Shown piece after piece: positions 48,182 through 60,100 of a DNA stretch of 64,000 bases. The stretch lies in the NCBI RefSeq assembly GCF_048544455.1, contig NC_133526.1, forward strand, positions 8,076,001 through 8,140,000, read 5' to 3'. Numbering within the stretch: position 1 is the first letter of the stretch; each line of letters begins with the position of its first letter. Position numbers and translations under genes: made by a program. This stretch comes from Silene latifolia. Taxonomy: Eukaryota > Streptophyta > Magnoliopsida > Caryophyllales > Caryophyllaceae. Below the pieces are notes generated by a model. The model searched no databases. It was not told the DNA's origin and saw only the letters and a list, made by a program, of their open reading frames with translations.

Positions 48182-49252
48182 CTACCTTGGCCTTCTCGGC
48201 CGACAAAGCCTTCTCAATTTCCTCGACCCAGCGCCAGCGGCAAGGAGGTCATGCTTAGCCTTTCCGGCCACCCCCTTTGCGGCAACAACATCGAGCCTCA
48301 GCTGCTCTATCAACGGCCCCGTCTCGGCCAAAGCCTTTTCTTGCTCCCTAATACGAGAGCCGACCAGATCGGACCAAATCCCAACCTTCTTGCTCAGCTT
48401 TGTACCCTCCGCTATGAGCCGGTCGTTGGATATCGACGCGAGTACGGAGTCGGCATTTTTTCCCGCCGTCTGCATAGGCCTCTTCTCAACTCGCCGCTCG
48501 AATCGGGATGATCGCGCCGGTTGATCTACAAAAAATTCAACCAAAGAGTCCACGTCAACGTTCATGGACATACCGGAGAGCCGGTCATCAGGTATATCTA
48601 ATGAGCCGGCTAAATCTGAGCCGCAAGTTAGACCTGTACCGGAGGGCTTGCTCTTCTTGGCCAGTTGATCCGTTTCCTCGGCGCTGGCATTAACATGAGC
48701 GACGGAAGCAGAAGCATCGGTGTCATGGGTCGATCTTTTCCTCTTGCGCCTAAGCGGAGATCCCTCAGCATCGGAATCCTCTCCATCGACAATGTCAACG
48801 ACCTCCACCTCTGGTGGAGGCGGAACAGAGGTTGACACCGTCGCCGCCGTAGACTTGGCTTTTCGGACCCGGCGAGGAATGGCAGCAGCTACCTTGGCCT
48901 GGGCCGCCGTATCGTCCAAGCCCTTCAGAGGTCGATGGCGGCGACGGACGGCGGTCATGCACATCGACCTTCGGATTCTTCTCCTTAACGTTTCCGTCTT
49001 TGTCCAGCCCCATCTTCTCGAGGAGTTGCTCAGACAGTTCGGGACCAAAGTGCTCTGTAAAAGAAACAAAGCAAAACTTAGACAAAGGGACATGTCAAGA
49101 AACAAACAACGAAAAACATTAAAGCAGAAATGGGCCTCACACCGACCCCACTCACCCTGTGCTAGGGCCGGTATGAGGCCGACGTGGCAAAGCGGCTCAT
49201 CCATCCGGATGACTTGCGTCGGGGCAACCAAACCTTCGGCGCCCATCATCAT
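48182..49252 (-). other. Antisense ORF remnant of the Ty3 element
   Basis: A long minus-strand reading region between integrase and 3' LTR, rich in charged residues with a nuclear-signal-like RRKRKR and coiled-coil-like segments. Antisense extra ORFs at this place are a known trait of Tat/Retand-like elements. Function unknown. Broken remnant. Confidence 0.6.
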
Positions 49253-50787
49253 CGACCTCGAAAACTTCGATTACTCGCTTCTCGTCCTCATTAAGATAGA
49301 CATTCCCAGCGTCCATCTTATTCTTGCCCTTGGGGATCATCTTCTCACGCTCCCCTTTGCTCTCGCACCGCAAGTTAACATGGTGCTCAAAAGACCGAGG
49401 CAACGGATAATCATCCGGGACCTCGACATACACCCACCGTTCCTTCCAAACCTTTGCAAGAGGTGAGCTTAGGCACGGTGAGATAGCCCGCTCGGTCCGG
49501 GACGCTATACCACCCCCGCCACCTTGAACATTCATTCAAGAAAATGAATTCGGCGGAATAAGTTTACCGTTGGGATCACCCCCCCGGCGACACAGCCCAC
49601 ACGAAGCCGACTATAGTCCTAACGGCCAAAGGGTGAAGCTGCGCCGCGCAACGTTCATCGCCCGAATTATGGAAGAGACGTACATATTGAGAGGAAACCG
49701 AGACCATACTCCAGTGCCTCATATATACGCCGATGTGACCCGGGGGAGGGCAACAGACGGCCTGACCCTCCCCAGGGATGACAATGTTGTACCCCTTGCC
49801 AAAAAAGAAGTGCTCTTGAAAAATTCAGAGCCGGAGCAATGGACCAACTTATCGATAAAACCACGATCGGCGCCGTAGTACGGCATCGTAATGATGCAAG
49901 ACTGTCGCCTCTCCGCCCGGAAGGATTCCTTTCCTCATCATCATCACCGTCATCCACATCGTCATCATCCTCCCACTCCTCCGAACTCGCGGTCAACTTC
50001 CGGAAGGAGACCTAGGGCCCCTCGACCTTAACTGAATTGCGGCTACCACCTCCTCCTCATCAAAACGCGACGGGAACCCCCGGCGCACGGCATCGGGACC
50101 GCATCGTAGAAGACATGGTTCACAACAATTACTTAAACAAAACAAAAAGTTGAAAAGGTTTTTCGGTTTACCTTGAAGAAAAGTGCTACGCCGACGTAAA
50201 AATTCTGAAGATCGGAAGAGAGGGAAAGACTTGGAATTTTGGAAAGAAGAAAATTTTTAGAATGAATGAAATTGCTAACCAATTTCACTTCAAAAGTCCT
50301 GTATTTATAGGCAAAAGCCCATAAAGGAGGACCAATCAAAACGCAGCCCATAAAGCGTCGCCAATCAACGAAGAGACACATGTCGTCGCATGCGTACACG
50401 GAATGTCAATCGACGCAATTTGAATGTCAATCAATGCAACAAGAACTGCGTCTTCAACACGCCCCTTTATATCCCTTTGACTATTCATCTTCCTCAAAGA
50501 AAATCCTAAAGTATCCATTCTCCGCGGCGGTATGACTAACCAAGCTAGGTAGCACGGCCGGGGCAATCAAAAGTACACCGGACTCAACCTTGAGTCCGCC
50601 GGCAAGTAACATTTTCTCTTCCACATTTGATGTCCATTACCCATCCATGTGAGGGGGATATGGAACGGCCGCACGTAAGTAAGCCGAGGGAGAAGAAGCC
50701 GGGGCGTAAAATTTTCACTTGCGTTGCAATATACGCTCAACATACATCGGAGCCCATACCACTAAGATAGACTACGCTGGGGCAAAT

Positions 50788-51376
50788 TGATGGGGCATAT
50801 TCTCGCACCCGTCGACCAAGTCAACATATCGAGTGGGGTCGTCGAGACATCCACAAAGAAGCCAATGACTTAGACATCCCTCCGACGCAGCCTTTCTATC
50901 TGCCACTGGTCTCGGATGGCAACCTACCACCGGGCCCATACCCGCGTACTCACATCCAAGAACCCTGATGGAGTCAACCAGGCTCGCCGGCCGCCAGGTC
51001 CCCGGCCGAGGGTAGATCGCCTTTTCCACCGCTATGCCACTTGGCCCACTTGGCCACTACGTGACAAAAGGTGAAAGTCTATAAATACTCCTCAATCCTC
51101 ATTGAGAAGGGGACCCAGAATCTAACCTAAGAACCACTTAAATTGGTATTATCTCTCTCATCTCTCTACAATACACGTCCGCGAGCTACATACTACTTAA
51201 TCACAATAAGTTCACTGACTTGAGCGTCGGAGTGAGTACGCTTGGCACAAAGCCAAGCCCTCAGTTTGCTCGTTGTTGCAGGAGAGGCCGAGGAGAGCAG
51301 TCAAGGCTAGACGAGGCATTATTCGACAAAGCTAGCGTGGTAAACAAAACCTGCTTCGGAATTCATACCCGGAACA
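50788..51376 (+). repeat. 3' LTR of the Ty3 element
   Basis: 589 bp, colinear with the 5' LTR. The region from the TATA-like motif to the end is almost identical; the first part has more small differences. Confidence 0.9.
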
Positions 51377-51729
51377 ATTAAACTTAAATAGATTTTGATT
51401 TTGATAAGGTTTGTGTAAAAGTTTTTCTAAAGTCTCAATAACAGTTTGTATAACACTCCAGAATATATATATATATATATATATATATAGCGTTTTTTTT
51501 TTGTTCATATACCATTAAAATTTCAATAAATCAACATTTACCTTAATTTGGTCCACATGATCAGTTGATCACCCATAACTTACTTGAACAGTTATGAAGT
51601 TATGAGATTTTGGGAAAAAGTTGCATTCTTAGCATGTTTCATGCAGTGAGACTGTGAGAGGCTACTGTATAAGCTTTTTGATATGTTGCTTTTAAAGTGT
51701 GCAATGTGTCTAATTTTTTTAGCTATATA

Positions 51730-51948
51730 CTCCCTCCAATTCACAATAAACCTCCATATTTTCTTTTTTCGGTTATTCACAATAACCTCCCTATTTTCTT
51801 TTTTGGTAAGTGTTTGTGTGGTCCAAATTTAATTGTATGGTGGGGTAGTGTATTTGTGTGGTCCAAATTTAATTATATGGTGGGGTAGTGTGTTTCCTTA
51901 ATTTTTGTACCAAAATAAAATGAGAGGTTTATTGTGAATTGGAGGGAG
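51730..51948. mobile_element. Stowaway-like MITE in unit C
   Basis: Ends CTCCCTCCAATTCACAATAA on both strands, flanked by TA duplications. Internal direct repeat of GTGTGGTCCAAATTTAATT. 219 bp, noncoding. Stowaway elements are Tc1/Mariner-derived and duplicate TA. Confidence 0.88.
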
Positions 51949-52521
51949 TAGTTGGTTTGACTTTCAAAATTAAAGTAATGGTGATATATAAAGAGTAAAT
52001 AGAATTTTGTTAATTGTATGTTTACTTATGGTTTGGTAGAGCTATTTTTCTTGTTTCAAATCCAAAACAATCAATTAGAACAATGTCACTGTCAGGACCG
52101 TAATCTCATAATGACGCAGCGTCAGCCAATGCAAAACATCATCTAAAATAAACTGTCCGACGCTCATCGCCATCAGAATCGCAATCTTATAGAATCGTCC
52201 ACATATGTTGTGCATACTGACATGTGGGAACGAGAATTAACTTCTGAAAATAACTTTTTTTAACTTTTTATTAATGTTAAATAAGACTTGGGTCTTAATA
52301 ATGTTTTGGTAAAAGCTTGTATATAGTCGCAAATGACATTTTGTAAATAAACACACACCAACAAGGCAACAAAGTTGGTATACACCGTTTTATTTATGTC
52401 ATCAAATCCTAGTTTAGGATCAAAACCTCATCAAGACTTCTTGTATATTTAATTAAGTCAAAAGTCTTTTTAAGTTGTGAATCTTGAGATTCATTGAGAA
52501 TAAAGTGGAAAATAATATATA

Positions 52522-52775
52522 CTTCCTCCATTTTATTGAATTGTTTACGTTTGCTTTTTGAACACTATTTATGAGTGAGAACAATTTTCAATACAACTTC
52601 TATTGTATAACATAAAAGATAGTCATGTGAGATCTTGTTTAAATTGTCTTACCGAGTGCATTATAAATATCAATTTTTTATAATTTTTAATGATATGTAA
52701 TTAAAGATATGAATAAAAAAAATATTGGCATACGTGCAAAAAGCAAACGTAAACTATCATATGGAACGGAGGAAG
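52522..52775. mobile_element. Second Stowaway-like MITE in unit C
   Basis: Ends CTTCCTCCATTTTATTGAAT and (reverse complement) CTTCCTCCGTTCCATATGAT, then GTTTACGTTTGC in both arms. TA flanks. Unit A at 29255-29270 shows ATATATTGCTTTTAAAG without insertion. Confidence 0.85.
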
Positions 52776-53674
52776 TATTGCTTTTAAAGTGTGTAATGTG
52801 TTTTGCTTCTTCGCTGGTTGGTTTGACTTTTAAAAGTAAAGTAATAATATCGCGTCAGCTAAATACACGTATTTGAAAGCACATCACTATCAGAATCATA
52901 ATCTCAGAATGATACAGCATCAACTAATGCGAGAAATTATCTAAAACCACTCATCACTGTTGGAATCGTACAGTAAGAGGATTATACATCCGATGTACTA
53001 CCACCAATTATATCATTTCTGAGCATTATAATAAAGTTTTTGAGTTTTGTTTTAAAAATTATGGGTTTTTCTATAAAGTTTTTGAGTTTATTCATTTGAA
53101 CATTAAACTCAAAAAATTACAATATGAACTCAAAAACACTTCATATAAGATTAGTTAAATTTGAGTTTTGACGAAAAAAAATTAAAATCTAACTTATAAA
53201 CTTTAATAAGCTCGGAAAAAATACACATATGCTCAAAAACAAATAAAGTTTGAGTTAATAAGCACAAAAAAAATACACATTTTGCTCAAAAACTATAAAG
53301 TCTGAGGTAATACATCCGATGTATGTTCCTTTTTCTCGGAATCGTAATTTCAGAATGATACAAATATACAATATCAATTACTGCGAGATATCATCTAAAC
53401 CGCTAAAATTATCATTTTATATAGTACGAGTATATATATTGGATATGGTTCTACTAGCAAAGTTTTTTTTTTTTTTGCATGTTTCAAGTTCCAAAGTATC
53501 CTCATCGAGTCGTATAGTTTAGGCTAGCATTCTCACCTATGCATGGTGAGTTTCTTGTCGTTGTTGCCTTCTTAAATGCTCTTTGGTCAGACAATAGTTC
53601 TCACCTATCCTCATTGAGTCGTATAGTTTAGGCTTGCATACTGACAATAATTGCCAGTATTCAGAAACTCAGCT

Positions 53675-53938
53675 TTAGACATGAGTTGGTGTACTGTCTA
53701 CTGAGGATGCAGACTGTACTTTTTTACCTCTTTCGCTCCTGCTACTGTCAGCGAATTTTAAACTTACCTGATGTAGGTCTTGTTGCTGTTCCTATGAATC
53801 CCATTCATTCATGTAGTAATCTACTTCTGTAACTTCTGATTTCGGACCACAGAACATTCCTTCCCACTGTGGGAAGTATATGAAGGTTATCGGAATGTTA
53901 CATGCTATGATCATAATACCCATGTAAGTTATCCCCAA
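53675..53938 (-). pseudogene. NRT2: NRT2 copy 3, exon-3 fragment only
   Basis: Matches the last ~88 codons of copies 1 and 2 (LGITYMGIMI... to THV and stop at 53675). It breaks off upstream at the codons for GELGIT-like sequence. One codon inside (after EWDS) is TAG. Nothing of exons 1 or 2 is found further right. The breakpoint (53938) lies next to the target duplication of the LINE, so the join to the right-hand sequence predates the LINE insertion. Confidence 0.88.
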
Positions 53939-53953
53939 TTTCTTAATATATAC

Positions 53954-55002
53954 CCATGAAAGTTGGGACAGACAAAGACAATCGTAGACTAAGTGATCGA
54001 GGACGACTGTTCTGTCGGAAAGTGCTATGGAGGTTGCCTATCCCACAAATGTGGAAACTCCTGCTCTGGAAGACTATTACAAATGTGCTTCCGACTGGGA
54101 ATGAGCTCATAAAGCGGAAGATTGACGCGGATCCGTTCTGCGACATATGCGGAGGAGACCGGCATATTATGGAAACACCTGAACACCTGTTCAGGGACTG
54201 TGGGCTCTCTCGAAGAATCTGGGCTGGATCGTCCCTAGGCATTCGGGTTGAGGGTGCAGGGAGCATTCCAATTTCAAATTGGATTTGCGACTGGTTACAA
54301 TACTTACAAAAAAAAGGATGGGGGGATGAATCAGGTGATCCAGTTTGTGGCAACTTTGTGGGGCATATGGACAATGAGGAACAAAATTAAATTTCAAGAT
54401 CAAGCGGTCAACTCGCATGTGATCACGAATATGGTCTACAAGGTAATTGGGGAGAAAGTACACATCTTGTGTAATTCCATGAACTCGAGGCAAAATCGGA
54501 GTGAACTGCGATGTGAGGAAGAAGGAGCCCGCCAAAGGGACGTGGCCGATATTCGCAACGGACACCCGGTGTGTGTTGTAGGTAAGCCATCCGGCTGTAC
54601 GGTGGTACGTGTAAAAGTGGATGCTAGCTGGAACCAGACTTTTGAGGCGGCTTTCGGTGGATTGCTTATGATGGCACGGGCGGAAATAGGTCGTAGACAA
54701 GTACGCACAGAGCCGAATCGCCGATCAAGTCGAAGCCCTGGGGGTTCGGGATATCGTGGAGTGGGCAAGTGAAGAGCAGATTTTACATCTGGATATCTCG
54801 TCGGACTGCTTGCAACTTATCAGCCAAATAGCAGGAGTGGACAAGGATAATCACAAGATCGCAGGGCTTTTGGAAGACCTTAGGGGTTCTTTTAGTTTCT
54901 TTCACTGTTTATGTTTCAATTTTATTCCGAGGCAGATGAATGGCATTGCGCATAACCTTGCTAAGCAAGCCATGAAACTGTAGAACCTTCTTTTACAGCT
55001 GA

Positions 55003-55044
<42 letters not shown>
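53954..55044 (+). mobile_element. 5'-truncated L1-type LINE
   Basis: 3' end of a LINE: a zf-RVT (reverse-transcriptase zinc-binding) region (RLFCRKVLWRLPIPQMWKLL, CDICGGDRHIMETPEHLFRD) and then an RNase H domain (VVRVKVDASWNQ; end FNFIPRQMNGIAHNLAKQA). A short 3' UTR and ~42 A follow. It is flanked by TTTCTTAATATATAC (53939-53953 and 55045-55059), a 15-bp target duplication. Frames shift within it (near 54390 and 54700), so it is dead, but the clear duplication suggests it is not very old. Confidence 0.92.
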
Positions 55045-55049
<5 letters not shown>

Positions 55050-55059
55050 TAATATATAC

Positions 55060-57138
55060 TTGCAAAGTTGTTCAATTGACTCGGGTCCATATTTCTCAAC
55101 AGAATTCGATGTAACATTTGGAGCCTCTCAAGCTGCCACCAGCATGATTGGAGTTAATTGACCATAATTGAGCACAAAGTTCTCAGTATGCGGGTTCATT
55201 GAAGGTTCATAGCACCACAAGCCGAAGCAGCACTTTACATTACATTCTTTGAGAAATTTTTGTTCTATTTCTTGGTGGCACATCTTGTGAGTTCGTAATA
55301 CGATAAAATGCATGCAATGGTTGATGTAGTTGTGAATACAATTGAAGCCAATCTCCGACTGTGGAAATTATAAATTTCTCAAAAATAACTACAGAAGATT
55401 TTAAAACACTTAAAAAGAATCGATCTGAGCTTGATTCATTATGAGAAATCACGATGCAAGATGGGATACATTTACCAATACCTATTGTATGAAGCAATGG
55501 CTTTGCCCTCATTATCAAGTTCCATCGAAAACGCTTACAGTAGGAACTTCATCCAATGCCTCGAAGAGCAAAGTCACTACTATTTAATGTTGTTCTAAAA
55601 ACATACAGATGCTAAAATCATTTCTGATAAGACAATGACCGTACGTTAATAGTTGTAGCACAAATAACCATCAAAAACCTTGCAATACAACCTCGAGGCA
55701 ATTACATCCTTGGCAGTCCTGTGTCGCAGAGTAATATCCTGGATCACAGTGAAAAATCTCGCAAAGAACGAAACGAGATTGTCAAAATCAAGATAATTTG
55801 CTTTCAGATAAGGGAAAACACACTTGCAGGAGACGGTCTTGCATATGCTATGTTCCTCTAACTTGATTCTTCCTATTCCCTCGCATACCCGTGTGTCGAA
55901 TTCGACAATCGGACACAGGTAACACTTGAACTTCATTTATTGCCAACTTATGCAGAGTTTTTTCATAAGAATAACCAAGTCCGGCGCCTAGGCATGCTCG
56001 GATATTTATAAATGAATCTCAACATAGCTTGGAATCTTGCTTGTGAGATCAACCCATTGCCTTCTACAGAAATGAAGGATACTCGAGGATTGGCGGTAGT
56101 CTTGCATCAGGTGAAATCATCTCAAGACTCAATTGAGTGGAAAAATGGACATGGCAAAGAGAAATTTTTGCCAACACTATTATTATTATTAACAATATTC
56201 ACAAAACCATGTGAATGTACAGAGCAGCGTGAAATAATATGGACAGGGTGCACCATGAATTGGTGGATCATCTAATTATTGAGTTGGACGAGTGACTATT
56301 TTCACCCGAATGACGATCGTTTCGCCGCCTGCGTAAGATAGTGAAGCAACCAAATCCAGACTGTTTCAAACAATTGGAAACAAGATGTCAGCACCAAGTC
56401 ATAGACTTCCACACAATCAAATAAATTCGGACTTAGCATGGAATATTAGGACAAGAGTTGAATCAAAAGATGAAAACCAGATCAGAAGTTTCATAGCATT
56501 AGCACCATTTGTGTAAAGAGAGCCTTTTCCATTTCAATGGAGCAAGACTCTATTCTTTGGTTCTGTTCTTCTAAATCACATTGAAATAAAGCAAAATGGC
56601 TCGTTAATATTGTTGCACTTTTTGATCTTAGTGAGCCATTTTGCTTTATTAAAATACTCCTTACATATATTAGACAAGTGGGAAAATCAAATTGGAGGGG
56701 AGGTTAGTAGCTATTTAATGCATTGCACAATTCATTTTGCATAATTCACAAGGCAAGGGTGTATAACATCCAACCTCCCTTACCCTGCTCTCTACTAAGT
56801 ACTAAAGCCTTTGAGGCACTGGGGTAATGTTGTTTGTGTAAAGAGAGTTACAGCTTTGGTGTTGACTGTGACAGGGTTTGAATCCTGGCCATGAGTAAAC
56901 ACCACCTCACATCTTAACAAGCTAGATTATAGCTAACATCTGTACAGCCTACGAAAGAGCTAAATGCATTACATTGCATAGCATGTCAAACAAGCTTCAG
57001 AGGACAATCAGTTCTACTAATATGGGAAATTATGCTACAAATGATAAGAAGAAATGTTCCCAAAATCACACGTTATGAGCCATGTAGAATGCTCTGGTAA
57101 AGCAGATAGCACAACACATTGGTAAATACAGAAAGTAA
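55060..57138. other. Region between the LINE and the kinase gene; no firm gene
   Basis: Minus-strand frames at 55240-55518 and 55646-55936 (Cys-rich: CYLCPIVEFDTRVCEGIGRI, CKCVFPYL) and a plus frame at 56012-56275 are open but show no domain I can name. They could be decayed exons of one minus-strand gene. 56800-56950 has a box B-like GGGTTTGAATCCTGG after an A-box-like stretch and may be a SINE relic. The part next to 57138 should be the 3' UTR of the kinase gene. Confidence 0.4.
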
Positions 57139-60100
57139 TTATATATGACAGCCCGGGGGGTGGGGGGGTGTCGTATTTATGACAGACGAAGAAACCACCA
57201 ATTCGCTTGGAGACTCTTTGTCCTGGGCAACAACAAGACAATCAAGCAAAAGTCCTTAGCCCTGTATTTCATCTCTTCACCCCTTTCCCTGCCACAGTGC
57301 CACCCAAAACAATATTTAGGAGAACAAAAGAGACTGACCTTCAGGCGCCTCCTCTGATCAAGTACTTTATTAATTTCCCCCAGTGTACTTAGTATCTCCT
57401 TGAATGTCGGCCTCACATGTGGCTTTTCATTCCAGCATTGCTCAATTAACCTGTAAAACAAAATTCAAGATATTTGACACTGCAAACTTTAAGACAGCAA
57501 GAATTCACAATATGCCTATATCAGTTATGATAACTAATTGTGTGTTTGGATTTAGGGATTTGGAGGGAAAGGGAGGAGAGGGATTTGGAGGGAGGTGAAA
57601 TTCTTAATTTGGTTAGCAAAATGGAGGTTGAGGGATTTGGAGTGCAAGGAAAATGGATCCGTCAATTTCCATCCTCCAAGCCAAGTTATTTCCTCTCCAA
57701 CAAAAGAAATATTTGGAGGGAAAATAACCTCCTTCATTCCCCCTCCCTTAGCTTTCCCCCCTTTCTATAGGTTGCTCTATAATTCTTAAGCTTTGTTCAA
57801 TGGCAGAGTTGCCTTACCCAGAAGGCACTGAAGTGGGTGCTTACAAAAGTTGACAGCTAAAAAGAAGTCAATTTTTAAAAATTTGGTTTCTCTAACATAA
57901 GAGAGATGATACCTTTTACATCCTCAAAGAAAAAATACTACCACCACTTATTTGTGCTATTCAGAATCACTCTCAAAGTCGTGTATACATGACTAAGTGA
58001 CTAACTACTTCGTATATTATTCAAGACCACTTTAATGATATCTCCTTGATGGTGCGCCAATATCTTAGCAAGGCAAAGGGCTACGCTATCTTTCCCATAT
58101 GCTACGTAAGTGATAAATAGAAGAAAAAGAAAGAAAAAATTTGATGGGAGCTTACTCTTTTAGTCCATGCGCATAATGTTTGGCTGGAGCTTTGAAAGGT
58201 GGGCGCACATTTGAACAATATACCTTAGCAACTTCTTTTCCTGGCTTTGATACAAAAGGGGGGCATCCTTCAATCATCTGCATATAGGGAAGAAGATATA
58301 AAACAAGTTATCAAGAAGCTAGACCACAAAGTTGCACTATGGAAAAATCACTTATCAAGTGCGTCCTAGAAGAGCTGAGGAGAAGCTCTGTCATCAAAAT
58401 GACATGAAACTGATGGCTCTGAACCAAAGCTTTTAGCGAAAGACCAGCAACTAATATTTGTCATCTTTATTTATATGTCAAAAGACTCAAAACACAAGAA
58501 TTGCGTATATTGCAACTTTGCATTTGATATATGTGAAAACTAGAAGAAGCACAATCCCAAATTCACATTACAGTGAAATTTGAAGATAATAATGCAAAAT
58601 AATGATGAACTGTAAATAAAGTCAGACATGTAAACTGCTTTCAATCATTTAGAAAAATAGGGTTGAAAAAATTACTGGGTCTTCACATTACTAAGAAATT
58701 GGTACTGAGTAAATCAGGTACAAGTAATTCCGTTCTGAGATCCAAAAATGAAAGTTGAGGAGTCACATTCAAAACAAACAAAATGTGTGATCTCTTTTCA
58801 CAAAACTGAACATGGGCACTAATGGATTGCTGCCCAAATTGAAGAATGATAAGCGCCTACTTCACATTAGGAGCAAATACTGGCTAAAGGAAAACCTGTA
58901 AACATGCCATCTAGATCGGAATGAGTTACCAGTCTACCACAATTCATTTCAGAGAAACCAAACTTTTAAAAATTCTTAGTCTCATGACCGCTAAAATACG
59001 ACTTCGTTTTCATCCACATTCACTTAGTCTCATGACCGCTAAAATACTGGCTTATTGATCAGCTACTACTAGATTGTACGTCAGCTTGATACAAAAGTAT
59101 AACAAAGCAGACATAGGAATGATCAAGTGAAACAAAAGGCAAATCTTACTTCTTGGAGAATCAAGGCAAAAGAAAACACATCAACTTTTGTGTCGTACTC
59201 TTCATTCTTGTACAGTTCTGGAGCCACATATCTCCCTGCCAGCAACAAAGTATCAAGAAATTTTATGTTAACAATTCATAAAGCGGCATGATGACCACTT
59301 AAATGCATCACCTTCTTCCCCCTTCTCTTCTTACTCTTTGAAGTAATGAATACTGAAGCATACTCAGGCTTCATATCTTAACAGTTAACACACTGTGAAA
59401 CATAATTCTATCATCTAACAGAAAATGAAGACTGATATGTCTAACATTATAGTGTGGACTGCATACACTCATACAGAGAATTGCTGAATTACTGCTCAGG
59501 GGAAAAAACTCACAGGAAGTTTCTTGACTCAATGAAGGCTTGTCTTCCCTAACTGCCTTTGAAAATATCAGCAGCTTGCTCAAGCCAAAATCTGCAACTT
59601 TTAGATGGCCAGAATCATCACGCAGTATATTTCTGTCATCTTAGACAGGAGAGAGTCAGAAGCATTCCAAACAAACACGACATTTTTTTTTTCCAAAGAT
59701 AGAAAAAGAAAGACAACATACGAGGGCTCAAGATCTCGATGTATAATTGCTTCTGGTTTGTTCTCATGCAAATAATTCATTCCCCTGCAATAAAACTCTC
59801 TTCATTCAGAAACATTGACTCAATGAACTTTTACGCTACATGTTCTAAGTAGAAATCCTAAGCTATTATGGAGAGCTTATGGAGAGCACACGGAAGAAAA
59901 TTTGGAAACAAAAGTAAAAGAGACTCCTTCTGCTGCCATATTTAATGCTCATAACGGCCCAACTCCTACACGAATTTTTGCTAAAGGGGAGGGAGAAGAG
60001 AGCATTGTCAACCAAAACAGGTACTTCCTCTATCCAAGACTGATCTTCCTACTTTCTAACATATGTGAGTGGAATTTTGTAAAGCAGGAAGAACATTATT

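Larger units (their letters stand above)
40628..51376 (+). mobile_element. Ty3 LTR retrotransposon, Tat lineage (Retand-like), broken
   Basis: 10,749 bp with TGATGGGG...AACA LTRs and a 5-bp target duplication ATTAA (40623-40627, 51377-51381). The primer-binding site TTGGCGCC follows the 5' LTR directly. Order on the plus strand: gag region, aspartic protease, reverse transcriptase, RNase H, integrase, then a long 3' noncoding part with antisense ORF remnants. That order and the extra region after integrase fit the Tat group (Retand/Ogre relatives). The coding part is broken in many places (on the order of ten or more). The LTR 3' halves are nearly identical, so insertion looks fairly recent. 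Treated as a fossil. Confidence 0.9.
38935..53938. repeat. Unit C of the NRT2 tandem array (spacer split by a Ty3 element, ends in NRT2 copy 3)
   Basis: Landmarks: an extra TTGCATTCTTACTTAAC block (38964), CGGCGCCGCTT (39380), CTCGCGT block (40180), then the Ty3 insertion. It resumes with TTGCATTCTTAGC (51620), CATCTAAAATAAACTG (52140) and GGATCAAAACCTCATCAAG (52418). It ends inside exon 3 of a third NRT2 at 53938. Without the insertion it is ~4.3 kb. Confidence 0.7.

Noticed and set aside
41321-50566. Many short frames on both strands
   Set aside because: They belong to one decayed Ty3 element; not listed as separate genes.
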